This document shows, in pieces, positions 8,151-16,459 of a stretch of 64,000 bases of DNA (the stretch's first letter is position 1; every line of letters starts with the position of its first letter). The notes under the pieces are model-generated. The model saw only the letters and a program-made list of their open reading frames with translations. It did not search any database and had not been told where the DNA came from. This DNA comes from Paenibacillus turpanensis (GTDB lineage Bacteria; Bacillota; Bacilli; Paenibacillales; YIM-B00363). Where the stretch lies: NCBI RefSeq assembly GCF_011421635.1, contig NZ_WTLI01000009.1, forward strand, positions 146,679-210,678, written 5' to 3'. A program made the position numbers and the translations under genes.

Positions 8151-9701
8151 TTGACACTGCAGTTGCAGCTTCATGGACGGCCGGTTCAATTTGAATCGGC
8201 AGGAGGAAAACAATTGCTGACGGTATCCGTTGCGGATCGGCTTGAGCTATCTGGCTCCGAGGTAAGCATGCTGCGCCACTGCCGCATTCCCAGCTTACTG
8301 GTTTTGTCGGTAGAGGAACGTAATTTGGATGTCCGGCTGTGCTATAACGTTACGGGAAGAAGGTCACTTTCGCAGCAGCTGCGTTCCGGAGCTTTTTCAA
8401 GAACGGAAGCATGCCATATCTTGCTACAGATTATATCTATCATACAGAGCGGAGCACCATATTTATTAAAGCAGGATGGCTTTGTGCTTGATGAGCAATA
8501 TATTTTTACCAGTGAGCTTTCGGGTGAATATCGGTTGTTGTATTTGCCATTACGAAGAGAGAAAGAGGATGCCGCGTTTTCCGAGCAGTTTTTGGATTTG
8601 GCGGAGCGGCTGTTTGGCGGGAATGGGGAATTTCGAGACTTTGTCCGGAAGGAAGGAGGGCCGCCGTCGGTAATCGTTCACTGGAAGCGGCTAGTGGAGG
8701 GCTTTGAATTTCCATCCTCCGGTGACGACCGATTATTCAGGGATCATCTAAGTGAGGGGGCGGCGCGAAGCCATCTCAAGCTTGCAGCTACGCATTCCGA
8801 GAATGCGGGAGGGACGATGTTCTCTGCGCCTGGACAGTCAGCGGGCAACAAGGAAGAAAAAAAGCAGACGGCACAAACCTTGCTTGATGTAATGAATGCT
8901 GCGCGTGTCACCCCCAAAGCAGCGGAAGGCGGGGGCGAGCTTATTAACCCGAAGGGGGGACAGGGGAAGCCGCCGTCGAAGCACTCCGCTTTGGGGCGGG
9001 GGATGGGAGAATCTCCGGAATGGTTTGCAAGCATGCTGGAGGAGGAGTTTGAAGAGGGCGCTACTCCAGGAAAAGGACGCTTTAAGGAGCTTTTGACAGA
9101 CAAAGGCGTTGGGCTTTGGACGGTGTTGACTTGTACAGCGGGAATTGCCGTCGTCTGGTTACCTTCTGAAGGCCTGTTGTATACAGCGCTGGGATGCTTA
9201 TCGGAAGTGGTGAGACGAGTAGTGCTCGCCATGGCGGCAGCACCCGCTTTAGCGGCGGAGTCGGACGTATACGATACAGGGGAACTGCAGGGAGAATTCT
9301 TAGCTGTCAAAAATGATGTTCAGATGAGCGAATGGTGTCAAACATCTTTTTTACCGGAATCCGATGCAACGGTCTTTTTAGGTGCGGGCTGGAAGCCTGA
9401 TCCGACCCGGCTTCTGCTAATCGAGCATGAGGGGAAGGAACGAACGGTGCCTTGGAAAACAGAACGTTTTGTCCTTGGAAGAGGTCCGGAGGGGGTAGAT
9501 TATGAAGCGGCGAGTTCTGGCATTTCCCGTCAGCATGTGGAATGGAGCACAAGCGATAAGGGGATATTTATCAAGGATTTAGGCTCGCGCAATGGAACTC
9601 GTCTTAATGGAGAGCTGCTGCAGCCGTTCACATTGTATCCGTTAAAAGAAGGGGATACGGTAACTGTTCTTACTTTTGAGGTTACTTTGCGTATCGCCTA
9701 A
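8151..9701 (+). CDS. DUF6382-like and FHA domain protein of the Tad operon
   Basis: Predicted signalling/adaptor protein, 516 residues. The N-terminal 180 residues resemble the DUF6382 domain found with FHA domains in Bacillales. A low-complexity linker follows (about 215-310), then one or two hydrophobic stretches (about 318-350), then a C-terminal FHA phosphothreonine-binding domain (about 430-516) with LGRGPE, GISRQHVEW and SRNGTRLNG. I chose TTG 8151 because AAGGAGG at 8135-8141 is 9 bases away; TTG 8145 is too close. It follows the peptidase by 14 bases. The FHA domain suggests control of the pilus by Ser/Thr phosphorylation, which is inference. Confidence 0.78.
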   Translation: MTLQLQLHGRPVQFESAGGKQLLTVSVADRLELSGSEVSMLRHCRIPSLLVLSVEERNLDVRLCYNVTGRRSLSQQLRSGAFSRTEACHILLQIISIIQSGAPYLLKQDGFVLDEQYIFTSELSGEYRLLYLPLRREKEDAAFSEQFLDLAERLFGGNGEFRDFVRKEGGPPSVIVHWKRLVEGFEFPSSGDDRLFRDHLSEGAARSHLKLAATHSENAGGTMFSAPGQSAGNKEEKKQTAQTLLDVMNAARVTPKAAEGGGELINPKGGQGKPPSKHSALGRGMGESPEWFASMLEEEFEEGATPGKGRFKELLTDKGVGLWTVLTCTAGIAVVWLPSEGLLYTALGCLSEVVRRVVLAMAAAPALAAESDVYDTGELQGEFLAVKNDVQMSEWCQTSFLPESDATVFLGAGWKPDPTRLLLIEHEGKERTVPWKTERFVLGRGPEGVDYEAASSGISRQHVEWSTSDKGIFIKDLGSRNGTRLNGELLQPFTLYPLKEGDTVTVLTFEVTLRIA

Positions 9702-9716
9702 AAATACGGTTATAAT
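9687..9716 (+). promoter_or_regulatory. Sigma-A-type promoter for the redoxin gene
   Basis: TTGCGT (9687-9692), an 18-base spacer and TATAAT (9711-9716) lie across the 3' end of the FHA gene and the short gap before the TTG start at 9753, so the redoxin gene probably has its own transcript. Confidence 0.6.
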
Positions 9717-9752
9717 AAAATGCAGGAATTCATTGGGAAAGGATGATCCGTT

Positions 9753-10307
9753 TTGGCTAGAACACCTTCCAACATGGTAGCCCTAGGGACGAAAGCGCCC
9801 GATTTTTCGCTGCCGAATGTCGTTTCCGGTACGACGGTTTCGCTTCAAGACATTAAGTCTGACCGTGCAACTTTGGTCATGTTTATTTGTAACCACTGTC
9901 CGTTTGTTAAGCATGTGATGGATGAACTGGTACAGCTTGGCCGGGACTATATTCCAAAAGGCGTGTCCGTAATCGCGATCAGCTCCAACGATGCGGAGCA
10001 GTATCCTGATGATTCGCCGGAGGAGATGAAAAAGCTGGCGCAGGAAAAAAGCTTTCCGTTCCCTTACTTATACGATGAAACCCAGCAGGTTGCCAAGGCG
10101 TTTGATGCAGCATGCACGCCGGACTTTTACATTTTGGACGGCTCCTTGTCGATCGTGTACAGAGGGCAGCTGGATGATTCGAGACCGGGCAATGATGTGC
10201 CTGTAACGGGGAAAGACATCCGCACCGCGTTGGACGCACTGCTTAGCGGAAGCCCTGTATCGCAGGAGCAGCGACCTAGCCTAGGCTGCAATATTAAGTG
10301 GAAATAA
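9753..10307 (+). CDS. Thioredoxin-fold redoxin (AhpC/TSA family)
   Basis: A 184-residue peroxiredoxin/thioredoxin-like protein. It opens with LGTKAPDFSLPNV, the AhpC/TSA-Redoxin pattern, and has an active-site-like FICNHCPFVKH segment (CxxC near residues 47-50) and a cis-Pro region (ACTPDFYIL near 122). This is the cytosolic one-domain type usually annotated as thioredoxin family protein. The substrate is unknown. TTG 9753 is preceded by a GGAAAGGATG ribosome site. It has its own promoter and a terminator, so it is a single-gene unit between the pilus operon and the SNF2 operon. Confidence 0.82.
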   Translation: MARTPSNMVALGTKAPDFSLPNVVSGTTVSLQDIKSDRATLVMFICNHCPFVKHVMDELVQLGRDYIPKGVSVIAISSNDAEQYPDDSPEEMKKLAQEKSFPFPYLYDETQQVAKAFDAACTPDFYILDGSLSIVYRGQLDDSRPGNDVPVTGKDIRTALDALLSGSPVSQEQRPSLGCNIKWK

Positions 10308-10317
10308 ATCGCATAAC

Positions 10318-10355
10318 GGAGACATTGCCCTGGACAAGGGGATGTCTCTTTTTAT
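10318..10355 (+). terminator. Rho-independent terminator after the redoxin gene
   Basis: GAGACAT (10319-10325) pairs with ATGTCTC (from 10342), with CCC/GGG continuing inside the stem, and a run of T follows. Confidence 0.8.
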
Positions 10356-10364
10356 TGTCGTAAG

Positions 10365-10393
10365 TTGTATCTCGCCTAGTCGTTTGGTATGTT
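10365..10393 (+). promoter_or_regulatory. Predicted promoter of the SNF2 operon
   Basis: TTGTAT (10365-10370), a 17-base spacer, and TATGTT (10388-10393) preceded by TGG, an extended -10. The ATG at 10389 lies inside this -10, which argues for a start of the helicase further downstream. Confidence 0.5.
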
Positions 10394-10427
10394 TAATATT
10401 ATACCTATTTTTGCCGAGGTGAACGGC

Positions 10428-13406
10428 GTGTACGAACTTTATGGCGAATGGTCGGACGGCCGTCATCAAGACAGCCGCCTATATTTTTTGGTTTGGGCAA
10501 GAATGGAAAGTGGAACGGAAGAAGAGGGTCGTACGATGCCAATCGACGCCTTATACGAACTGCTTGAGCATACGGTGCCGGAGGAAGAGCGATCGATCCT
10601 GCGTCAGATGTTTCACGCATCCGAGGAGGGGACTCGGTTACAGGCGGAGCTCTGCCCGGAGTTCGCAGGTCCCCTTTGCCGATGTTTGCTGTCCATTGGA
10701 CGTAATCATGCCGCTGCTATATCGGCTGATGTCAAGCCTGCGGAAAGCTGGCAGCGCTGCGCCCGATTGGCGGAGCGAGCTTTGCTTATTGTGCAAAGCG
10801 GAGCGTATCTTCCGGGGATGCGAAACGACGGAAAGCGCTGGACCCCGGCGTGGGTCACGGAAAATTTGGCCGGAGATCAGCCGCTCGTTAGGGATCGTAC
10901 TGCTGCGGAGATCGAAACCGTTGCGGATTTGGAAATCCTGCACTCTCTCGTCGATGCGTTTGTCAAAGGTTTAGTTTCGGAACGCTTGAAGACGGTCGTG
11001 CTGCAGGAGGTCAATCCTTCGTATGTGGTGCCATTGACACCAATTGAGCACTGGTTATCCGTGATCTTAAGCTCGGAGCAGCCTCATGAGCAGAGCCTTG
11101 AGGCCATTGAATGGATTGCCGAGGAATGGGTGGATTGGGCCCAGTCTCGCTTTGAAGCCGCAAGGCAGGAGGATCTACAGACCTGGCTGCGGCTTGAGCC
11201 TTCCGAGGAAGAGAGCAGGCCATGGACACTATCCTATTTTATCGGTGAAAAAGGAAGCCCGGACAAATTGACTCCAGCCCGGCAGGTTTGGCTGGAAGGG
11301 GCATCCCCGAACGGAGACGCAAAAGCGCAGCGGCTGCTGGAGGATTTGGTTGCAGCTGCAGACCGCAGCCCCGAAATTGCCTCCAGCCTAAAGGAGGCTG
11401 CCCCGGAACGCTGCCGCTTGTCGGTGGAGCGGGCCTATATGTTTTTGAAGGAAACTGCGGGGGAGCTGAGCGAGGCCGGGATTGGCGTTCTTGTGCCGTC
11501 ATGGTGGAAGCGGCCGGAGCCGGTTGGCCTTCGCATGACTGTACAGGATGATCGCCCCGAAGAGGGAACGGCTGCTGGAGGCGCAATGCCTTCTTTACTT
11601 GGCTTCGATGCGCTGGTCCGTTACCGCTTTGAGCTTTATTACGAGGGAGAAGCGGTTCCCGACGAGGTTGCTGCGGACTGGATCAAGCGGAAAGAGGGGC
11701 TCGTCACATGGAACGGCCGCTGGCTGGAGCTGACGCCGCAGCGTGCCGAGCAGCTGTCCCGCTGGCTCAGCGAGCGGAAAGACGGCCGCATGAGCACGGC
11801 GGATGCGCTGCATCATGCACTCGCTTCAGAAGGCGGACAACAGGCAGAGGATCGGCTTCCCGTCATTCATACGGCTGCGGAAGGCTCTTTTGCTCGAATG
11901 CTTACCATTCTGCGCGAATCATTCGAAATTGCCGAGCTGCAGCCGCCGCCGTCGTTACACGGATCGCTGCGGGAGTACCAGCTTCGCGGATACTCCTGGC
12001 TGGCCGCCATGCTGACGCATGGCTTCGGTGTTTGCTTGGCGGACGATATGGGCCTAGGCAAGACGATTCAATGGATCGCGCTGCTGCTGCATTTAAAGGA
12101 GCAGGGAGAGCTGGACGGCCCCGTGCTGCTGCTCTGCCCGACCTCGGTCATCGGCAACTGGGAGCGGGAGCTGCAGCGCTTCGCGCCGTCGATCCGGGTG
12201 CTGCTGCATTACGGCCCGGAGCGGGCGCTAAACCATCAGCAGCTCCAAGAGCTGATGGATGACCATGATGTTGTCATCACCAGCTACACCACGGCTCAGC
12301 GCGACGAGGAGCTGCTGGCCCCGATAACCTGGGGCATGGCCGCATTTGATGAAGCACAGCAGCTCAAAAACAGCGCGGCAAAGCAGACGCGGGCGGCGAA
12401 ACGGCTGCGCGCTGCCAAGCGCGTAGCGCTGACCGGGACGCCGGTGGAAAACCGGCTGTCGGAGCTGTGGAGTATTATGGATTTGGTGAATCCGGGATAT
12501 TTGGGGTCCTATGAGCGCTTCCAGGCTTCGTTCGCGGCTCCGATCGAGCGCGGAGGCAGCACAGAGGCACAGCAGCGCCTGCAAAAAATATTGCGGCCGT
12601 TTCTGCTGCGAAGACATAAAGAGGATCCCGATGTCGCACCTGATCTGCCGGATAAGCTGGAGCATAAGCAATATTGCCAGCTGACGCAAGAGCAGGCGGA
12701 GCTATACGAAGGCGTCGTGGATCAAATGCTGCTGCGTGTGACGGAATCCGACGGAATGAAGCGCAGAAGCCTCATTCTGTCGTCGATTACCAAGCTCAAG
12801 CAGCTGTGCAACGATCCCGCGCATTTTCGAAGAGAAACGGAGCTTACGCTGGGGCGCTCCGGGAAACTGCTGCGCCTAACCGAGCTGCTTGATCAAATTG
12901 TCGAAGCGGATGAACGCGTAATTGTGTTTACGCAATACGCGTATATGGCAAAGCTGCTCGTACGCTTTTTGACCGAGCGTTACCGCGAAGAGCCGCTGCT
13001 GCTGCACGGAGGAGTTCCCAAGGCAAAGCGCGACGAGCTTGTTCGCGTGTTTCAAGAGGAGGCGGACGGCCCTCATATTTTTGTGCTGTCCTTAAAAACC
13101 GGGGGCTTTGGTTTAAACCTAACTCGTGCTAATCACGTCATTCACTACGACCGCTGGTGGAATCCAGCCGTAGAAAATCAAGCCACTGACCGGGTGCACC
13201 GAATTGGGCAGAGGGAGCATGTGCAGGTGCATAAGCTCATTACCGCCGGAACGCTGGAGGAACAGATCGACCTGCTGATGGAACGGAAGAAGGAGCTTTC
13301 CGAAGGAGTAATCGGCAGCGGTGAGCAATGGCTTACAGAGCTTTCCAGCGAACAGCTGAAGGACATCCTGATGCTGAGAGAGGAGCATGTTGGGGGGCAG
13401 AGCTGA
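10428..13406 (+). CDS. SNF2-family ATP-dependent helicase (YwqA-like)
   Basis: Swi2/Snf2-type DNA translocase of 992 residues, similar in layout to Bacillus YwqA: an N-terminal SNF2-associated region (about 1-480), then DEXD and helicase C domains. Walker A ADDMGLGKT is near residues 537-545, the DEAQ box near 641, ALTGTPVENR follows, and motif VI is TDRVHRIGQ near 920. I prefer GTG 10428 because GAGGTG at 10416-10421 is 6 bases upstream and a promoter -10 covers the in-frame ATG at 10389. It begins a run of seven closely packed genes; the SWIM protein starts 3 bases after its stop. Proposed role: DNA or protein-DNA remodelling. The substrate is unknown. Confidence 0.88.
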   Translation: MYELYGEWSDGRHQDSRLYFLVWARMESGTEEEGRTMPIDALYELLEHTVPEEERSILRQMFHASEEGTRLQAELCPEFAGPLCRCLLSIGRNHAAAISADVKPAESWQRCARLAERALLIVQSGAYLPGMRNDGKRWTPAWVTENLAGDQPLVRDRTAAEIETVADLEILHSLVDAFVKGLVSERLKTVVLQEVNPSYVVPLTPIEHWLSVILSSEQPHEQSLEAIEWIAEEWVDWAQSRFEAARQEDLQTWLRLEPSEEESRPWTLSYFIGEKGSPDKLTPARQVWLEGASPNGDAKAQRLLEDLVAAADRSPEIASSLKEAAPERCRLSVERAYMFLKETAGELSEAGIGVLVPSWWKRPEPVGLRMTVQDDRPEEGTAAGGAMPSLLGFDALVRYRFELYYEGEAVPDEVAADWIKRKEGLVTWNGRWLELTPQRAEQLSRWLSERKDGRMSTADALHHALASEGGQQAEDRLPVIHTAAEGSFARMLTILRESFEIAELQPPPSLHGSLREYQLRGYSWLAAMLTHGFGVCLADDMGLGKTIQWIALLLHLKEQGELDGPVLLLCPTSVIGNWERELQRFAPSIRVLLHYGPERALNHQQLQELMDDHDVVITSYTTAQRDEELLAPITWGMAAFDEAQQLKNSAAKQTRAAKRLRAAKRVALTGTPVENRLSELWSIMDLVNPGYLGSYERFQASFAAPIERGGSTEAQQRLQKILRPFLLRRHKEDPDVAPDLPDKLEHKQYCQLTQEQAELYEGVVDQMLLRVTESDGMKRRSLILSSITKLKQLCNDPAHFRRETELTLGRSGKLLRLTELLDQIVEADERVIVFTQYAYMAKLLVRFLTERYREEPLLLHGGVPKAKRDELVRVFQEEADGPHIFVLSLKTGGFGLNLTRANHVIHYDRWWNPAVENQATDRVHRIGQREHVQVHKLITAGTLEEQIDLLMERKKELSEGVIGSGEQWLTELSSEQLKDILMLREEHVGGQS

Positions 13407-13408
13407 GC

Positions 13409-14074
13409 ATGACAAATGATCAGGGGATCGAGTGGAAAATTATCCCGGGAAAACTGCAGGCCCGCTTTTCACCGAATGGAGGAAAGCCGTTCCGGGTAAG
13501 CCTGCAGGTTCGTGAATGGGATACAGCATCGAAGCAGGAAGCAGCGGGAGCTGCCGCCGAAGCACTTCGTTATGAAGCGGAGCTGCGGTCAGGCATGTTA
13601 CCGGAGGAATTAAAGGAACGGATGGATGCCCGGGGCATTATACTGCTTCCGCCGTTTCAGGAGCTTGCTGCTTCCAGCTGCACTTGTAATTTTACACAGC
13701 CGTGCAGCCACGCGAGAAGCGTGTGGACGCACTTTTATGAATATATATCACATCGCGGGATCTTGGATGCGTACCGGTTGCGGGGGTTACCGGAGGAGGA
13801 GCTGTGGCCGCTTGTACGGGCGAAAAGAGCCGAAGCCGCTGCTGCGGTAAACGCAGGAGCGGGGCGCTCTTCCACAGCCTCCCCAAATCCGGTAAGCTAC
13901 GAGCCGGCAGCCGATATGGAAGAAGCCAAGGAAGTAACCTCCATGCTGAAGGAATATGGGGACCCGCCGTTTTGGAATCGGCCTCAGGCATTATATGAGG
14001 TACTGGATCTGGTTTACGAATCAGCCGCAGAGGCGGCAGCTCAAACGCTGTCCGAGAAGGGAGGCCGTTCATGA
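13409..14074 (+). CDS. SWIM zinc-finger protein (YwqB-like)
   Basis: Protein of 221 residues with a SWIM zinc-binding motif: C91-x-C93 and C99-x-H101 (CTCNFTQPCSH). SWIM proteins commonly accompany SNF2 helicases, and YwqA/YwqB of Bacillus are such a pair. The C-terminal part (about 150-221) is Ala/Glu-rich. ATG 13409 follows the helicase stop by 2 bases with a G-rich site upstream. Its last codons overlap the next gene by 4 bases (ATGA), implying coupled translation and fixed stoichiometry. Confidence 0.82.
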   Translation: MTNDQGIEWKIIPGKLQARFSPNGGKPFRVSLQVREWDTASKQEAAGAAAEALRYEAELRSGMLPEELKERMDARGIILLPPFQELAASSCTCNFTQPCSHARSVWTHFYEYISHRGILDAYRLRGLPEEELWPLVRAKRAEAAAAVNAGAGRSSTASPNPVSYEPAADMEEAKEVTSMLKEYGDPPFWNRPQALYEVLDLVYESAAEAAAQTLSEKGGRS

Positions 14075-15960
14075 ACGGGAGAATGACCGAGCGTTTTCTT
14101 GTGAAATATGCGGCAGTGGCGCGGCAGGCATCGTATTTAGATAAGAAGTCGTCGCTTCTTGGCGAGTCGAATCCGTATTATGTGCTGGAATGGCTGCTTT
14201 TGCCTCCGTCCAAGGAGGAGCTGGAGCGTTTGTCTTCGATCGATTATGCTCGTTCCCCTGGCTTGGACCGGAAGAAGCAGATCCCGTTTTTGCAGGTTTT
14301 TTTTTCGCAAACCGTTCCGGATCTTGCGTTTTCGGTGTCCAATCGTCTAGCTTTTGCGCTTCGCAGATCCGCTTTAGCCGATCTTCGCCGATTGTTCGGT
14401 GAGTCCGCGTGGACAGAAGCGTCGGGCCGGTTGGTTTCGAGATTGCAGGAGACGCTCAGCTTGTGGAGCAGGTTCCAGCAAACGTGGGCGGAGCTGACGA
14501 AAGAGGCGGAGGAAGAGTTTGCAAGAAAGCGGAAGGAGCTTCTGCAGGAGGAGGCAGAGCAGCCCAAGGAAGTCATGGAGGAGCAGCTGCAGCGCTTGCA
14601 GGAAACGCGTAATGAACGGATTAACGCGATTCCCAAAGAGCTGCTGAGCGGTCCGTTCGCCGAAGAGCCGCTGCTCGCATTGTTTTATTATAAAAATTGG
14701 GAAACCCCTTCCTCCTATGTAGAAGGCTTCATCGAAGCAATCCGCCATGCCGGCGTAGATCCTTACGCTGCTGCGGCCGAACAATCGGAGCCTGAATCGC
14801 TTGTCGAATGGGAGGCTCAGGAACGGAAAACATTTTTGGATTGGGCCGCGGGGTATTTTTCCGAAACCGATCTAAATAGAGCAAAGCTGGATATGCAGGA
14901 AAAACAGCGTGTATGGGCCCGTTGGCTGGAGCGTCTCCCTGAACTGGCAAAGACAAACAGAGTGCTAGCGGAAGAGCTGATTCAAACGACAGTGAATATT
15001 CACGGCGCGGAACGGCTTTTTGTAGAGGACGGGACGTCGGCTCCATGGCTTCCTGCCTTTATCCGCACACTGCTTGAAGGAGATGAACGGCGTGCGCAGG
15101 AGCTTGCCTTGTTTGTGCGCGACCGCATTATTTTGAAGCAGTGGCCGATTTTTGCGGAGAAGCTTCTTTCACCCGCCATCTCTAAGGAGAAGCACATCTG
15201 GGTGTTTTGCCTAGACCCGGTGAGCATCGAGCAAAGGCTTTTGCGGAGCTCGGCTGCGAAAGCGGGACCGGCGGCCATGATTGAGGCCTTGTGTGAAGCG
15301 TATGCATTCGGTTTGAAGACGGGTCTGCCATTCCGCTGGTTGGAACCGCATTTAGCGTATTTATGCGATAAGGAGCCGGGAGTCATTACAACGTTCCCGT
15401 TCAAGGTAAGCAGCTTTGCGGAGCTTTCTCCGGTGCTGTCGGTGGATGCGGCGCTGTTAACTCCCGTGTTTAAAAGGGAAGCAGCCGCACCGGCAAGACG
15501 AAAAATAGCGGAGCTGCTGGTTCAGCATATGGCGGCGGGAGCGGATCATGTTGATCAGCAGGAAAAGAAGGCAGCCCGGCTGCTCGCTTCGGAAAAGCCG
15601 GATATGGTGAAGCTGTGGCTTGAGCGTTATGGAAGAGAACCGGATATGCTGCCGAAAGCAAGCTGGGAAAGGGCGGCCCGCACGTTGGACGTAAAGTGGC
15701 TGGGATTTGCGCTGCCGGGCAAGGAAGCGGAGCATGCTCAGGTGTTGAAATGGCTGGAGACAAACAGCGAATGGATCTCCTTTGAGGGGGATGCTTCGCC
15801 TAGCTCCGGCGGAGGTTCAACCAAGGTAAGCTACCGAATCTTGGCCCCGGGTGTGCTGGACGCGGCCGGCGGCCGGCTGCTCGCCAGAGTGAAAGTGAGG
15901 GCGGAGCTGGCGGATCAACAGGAAATCCGTTCTTTGCTCGACGATTTAGCGGACTTATAA
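14071..15960 (+). CDS. Unknown 629-residue protein of the SNF2-SWIM-Hsp70 operon
   Basis: I do not recognise a family. It is largely alpha-helical and charged, with a probable coiled coil at about residues 150-195 (E/K/Q-rich, EEEFARKRKELLQEE). No signal peptide, membrane helix or nucleotide-binding motif is visible. The last 62 residues (568-629) resemble the C-terminus of the next gene product: SFEGDASP against SHEGDAPP, then an R-[IV]-L-x-PG segment, then SLLDDLADL against SLLDDLNNL at the very end. Coupled to the SWIM gene by a 4-base overlap. It may be a scaffold or adaptor serving the helicase and the Hsp70, which is inference from position. Confidence 0.72.
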   Translation: MNGRMTERFLVKYAAVARQASYLDKKSSLLGESNPYYVLEWLLLPPSKEELERLSSIDYARSPGLDRKKQIPFLQVFFSQTVPDLAFSVSNRLAFALRRSALADLRRLFGESAWTEASGRLVSRLQETLSLWSRFQQTWAELTKEAEEEFARKRKELLQEEAEQPKEVMEEQLQRLQETRNERINAIPKELLSGPFAEEPLLALFYYKNWETPSSYVEGFIEAIRHAGVDPYAAAAEQSEPESLVEWEAQERKTFLDWAAGYFSETDLNRAKLDMQEKQRVWARWLERLPELAKTNRVLAEELIQTTVNIHGAERLFVEDGTSAPWLPAFIRTLLEGDERRAQELALFVRDRIILKQWPIFAEKLLSPAISKEKHIWVFCLDPVSIEQRLLRSSAAKAGPAAMIEALCEAYAFGLKTGLPFRWLEPHLAYLCDKEPGVITTFPFKVSSFAELSPVLSVDAALLTPVFKREAAAPARRKIAELLVQHMAAGADHVDQQEKKAARLLASEKPDMVKLWLERYGREPDMLPKASWERAARTLDVKWLGFALPGKEAEHAQVLKWLETNSEWISFEGDASPSSGGGSTKVSYRILAPGVLDAAGGRLLARVKVRAELADQQEIRSLLDDLADL

Positions 15961-15980
15961 GGGGTAAAAGGGGGATGCTT

Positions 15981-16448
15981 ATGGCGGCCCGTTCATTTCG
16001 TCGATCGCTTTTATCGCTGCTTACCTTTTGGAAAAAAGCGCGAAATCCGAAGCCGGACACGGCGCAAAGCGCTCAGGCGAAAATTACTTTACGCCATGAA
16101 CAGATCGAGGCTCTGCTGGATCTCCAGGCGGACTACGCACAGCGTTCGGAGGAAATGAAGAAACATTTTCCAGAGCTGGCGTTTTCCATTGAACGGCTTT
16201 ATACTCCGGGAACGGACTGGGAGTGGTTTCCGAAAGACACGGAAAAGCTGCCGGCTGATGGGGAAAACTATATCATCGTCAGCCATGAGGGCGATGCTCC
16301 TCCGGAGCAGCTGATGATTCGGGTGCTCCGGCCGGGGATCCGTTCCGTGGGGGACCGGAAGGCTTTGGTAAAGGCAAAAATATCCGTGCATCACCGCCGA
16401 AAGGCGGGGGAAGCGACTTCGCTTCTTGACGATCTGAACAATTTATAA
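15981..16448 (+). CDS. Unknown 155-residue protein sharing a tail with the upstream gene product
   Basis: Small protein with no recognised domain. The N-terminus is basic and amphipathic (RSFRRSLLSLLTFWKKAR), the middle is helical and Glu/Lys-rich, and residues 99-155 match the C-terminal 62 residues of the preceding 629-residue protein, including EGDA and the terminal SLLDDLxxL. ATG 15981 is chosen over ATG 15975 because AAGGGGG at 15968-15974 then lies 6 bases upstream. The Hsp70 gene starts 11 bases after its stop, so the pair is probably co-translated. It could be a co-chaperone-like or adaptor partner of the Hsp70; this is inference. Confidence 0.65.
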   Translation: MAARSFRRSLLSLLTFWKKARNPKPDTAQSAQAKITLRHEQIEALLDLQADYAQRSEEMKKHFPELAFSIERLYTPGTDWEWFPKDTEKLPADGENYIIVSHEGDAPPEQLMIRVLRPGIRSVGDRKALVKAKISVHHRRKAGEATSLLDDLNNL

Positions 16449-16459
16449 GGAGGAACAGA

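Noticed and set aside
10389..10427. ATG 10389 as start of the SNF2 helicase
   Set aside because: It lies within a predicted extended -10 and has no ribosome site, while GTG 10428 has GAGGTG at good spacing. It cannot be fully excluded.
11708..12262. Plus-strand ORF of 184 codons inside the helicase gene
   Set aside because: Out-of-frame product of GC-rich coding sequence, Ala/Arg-rich and without domain signatures.
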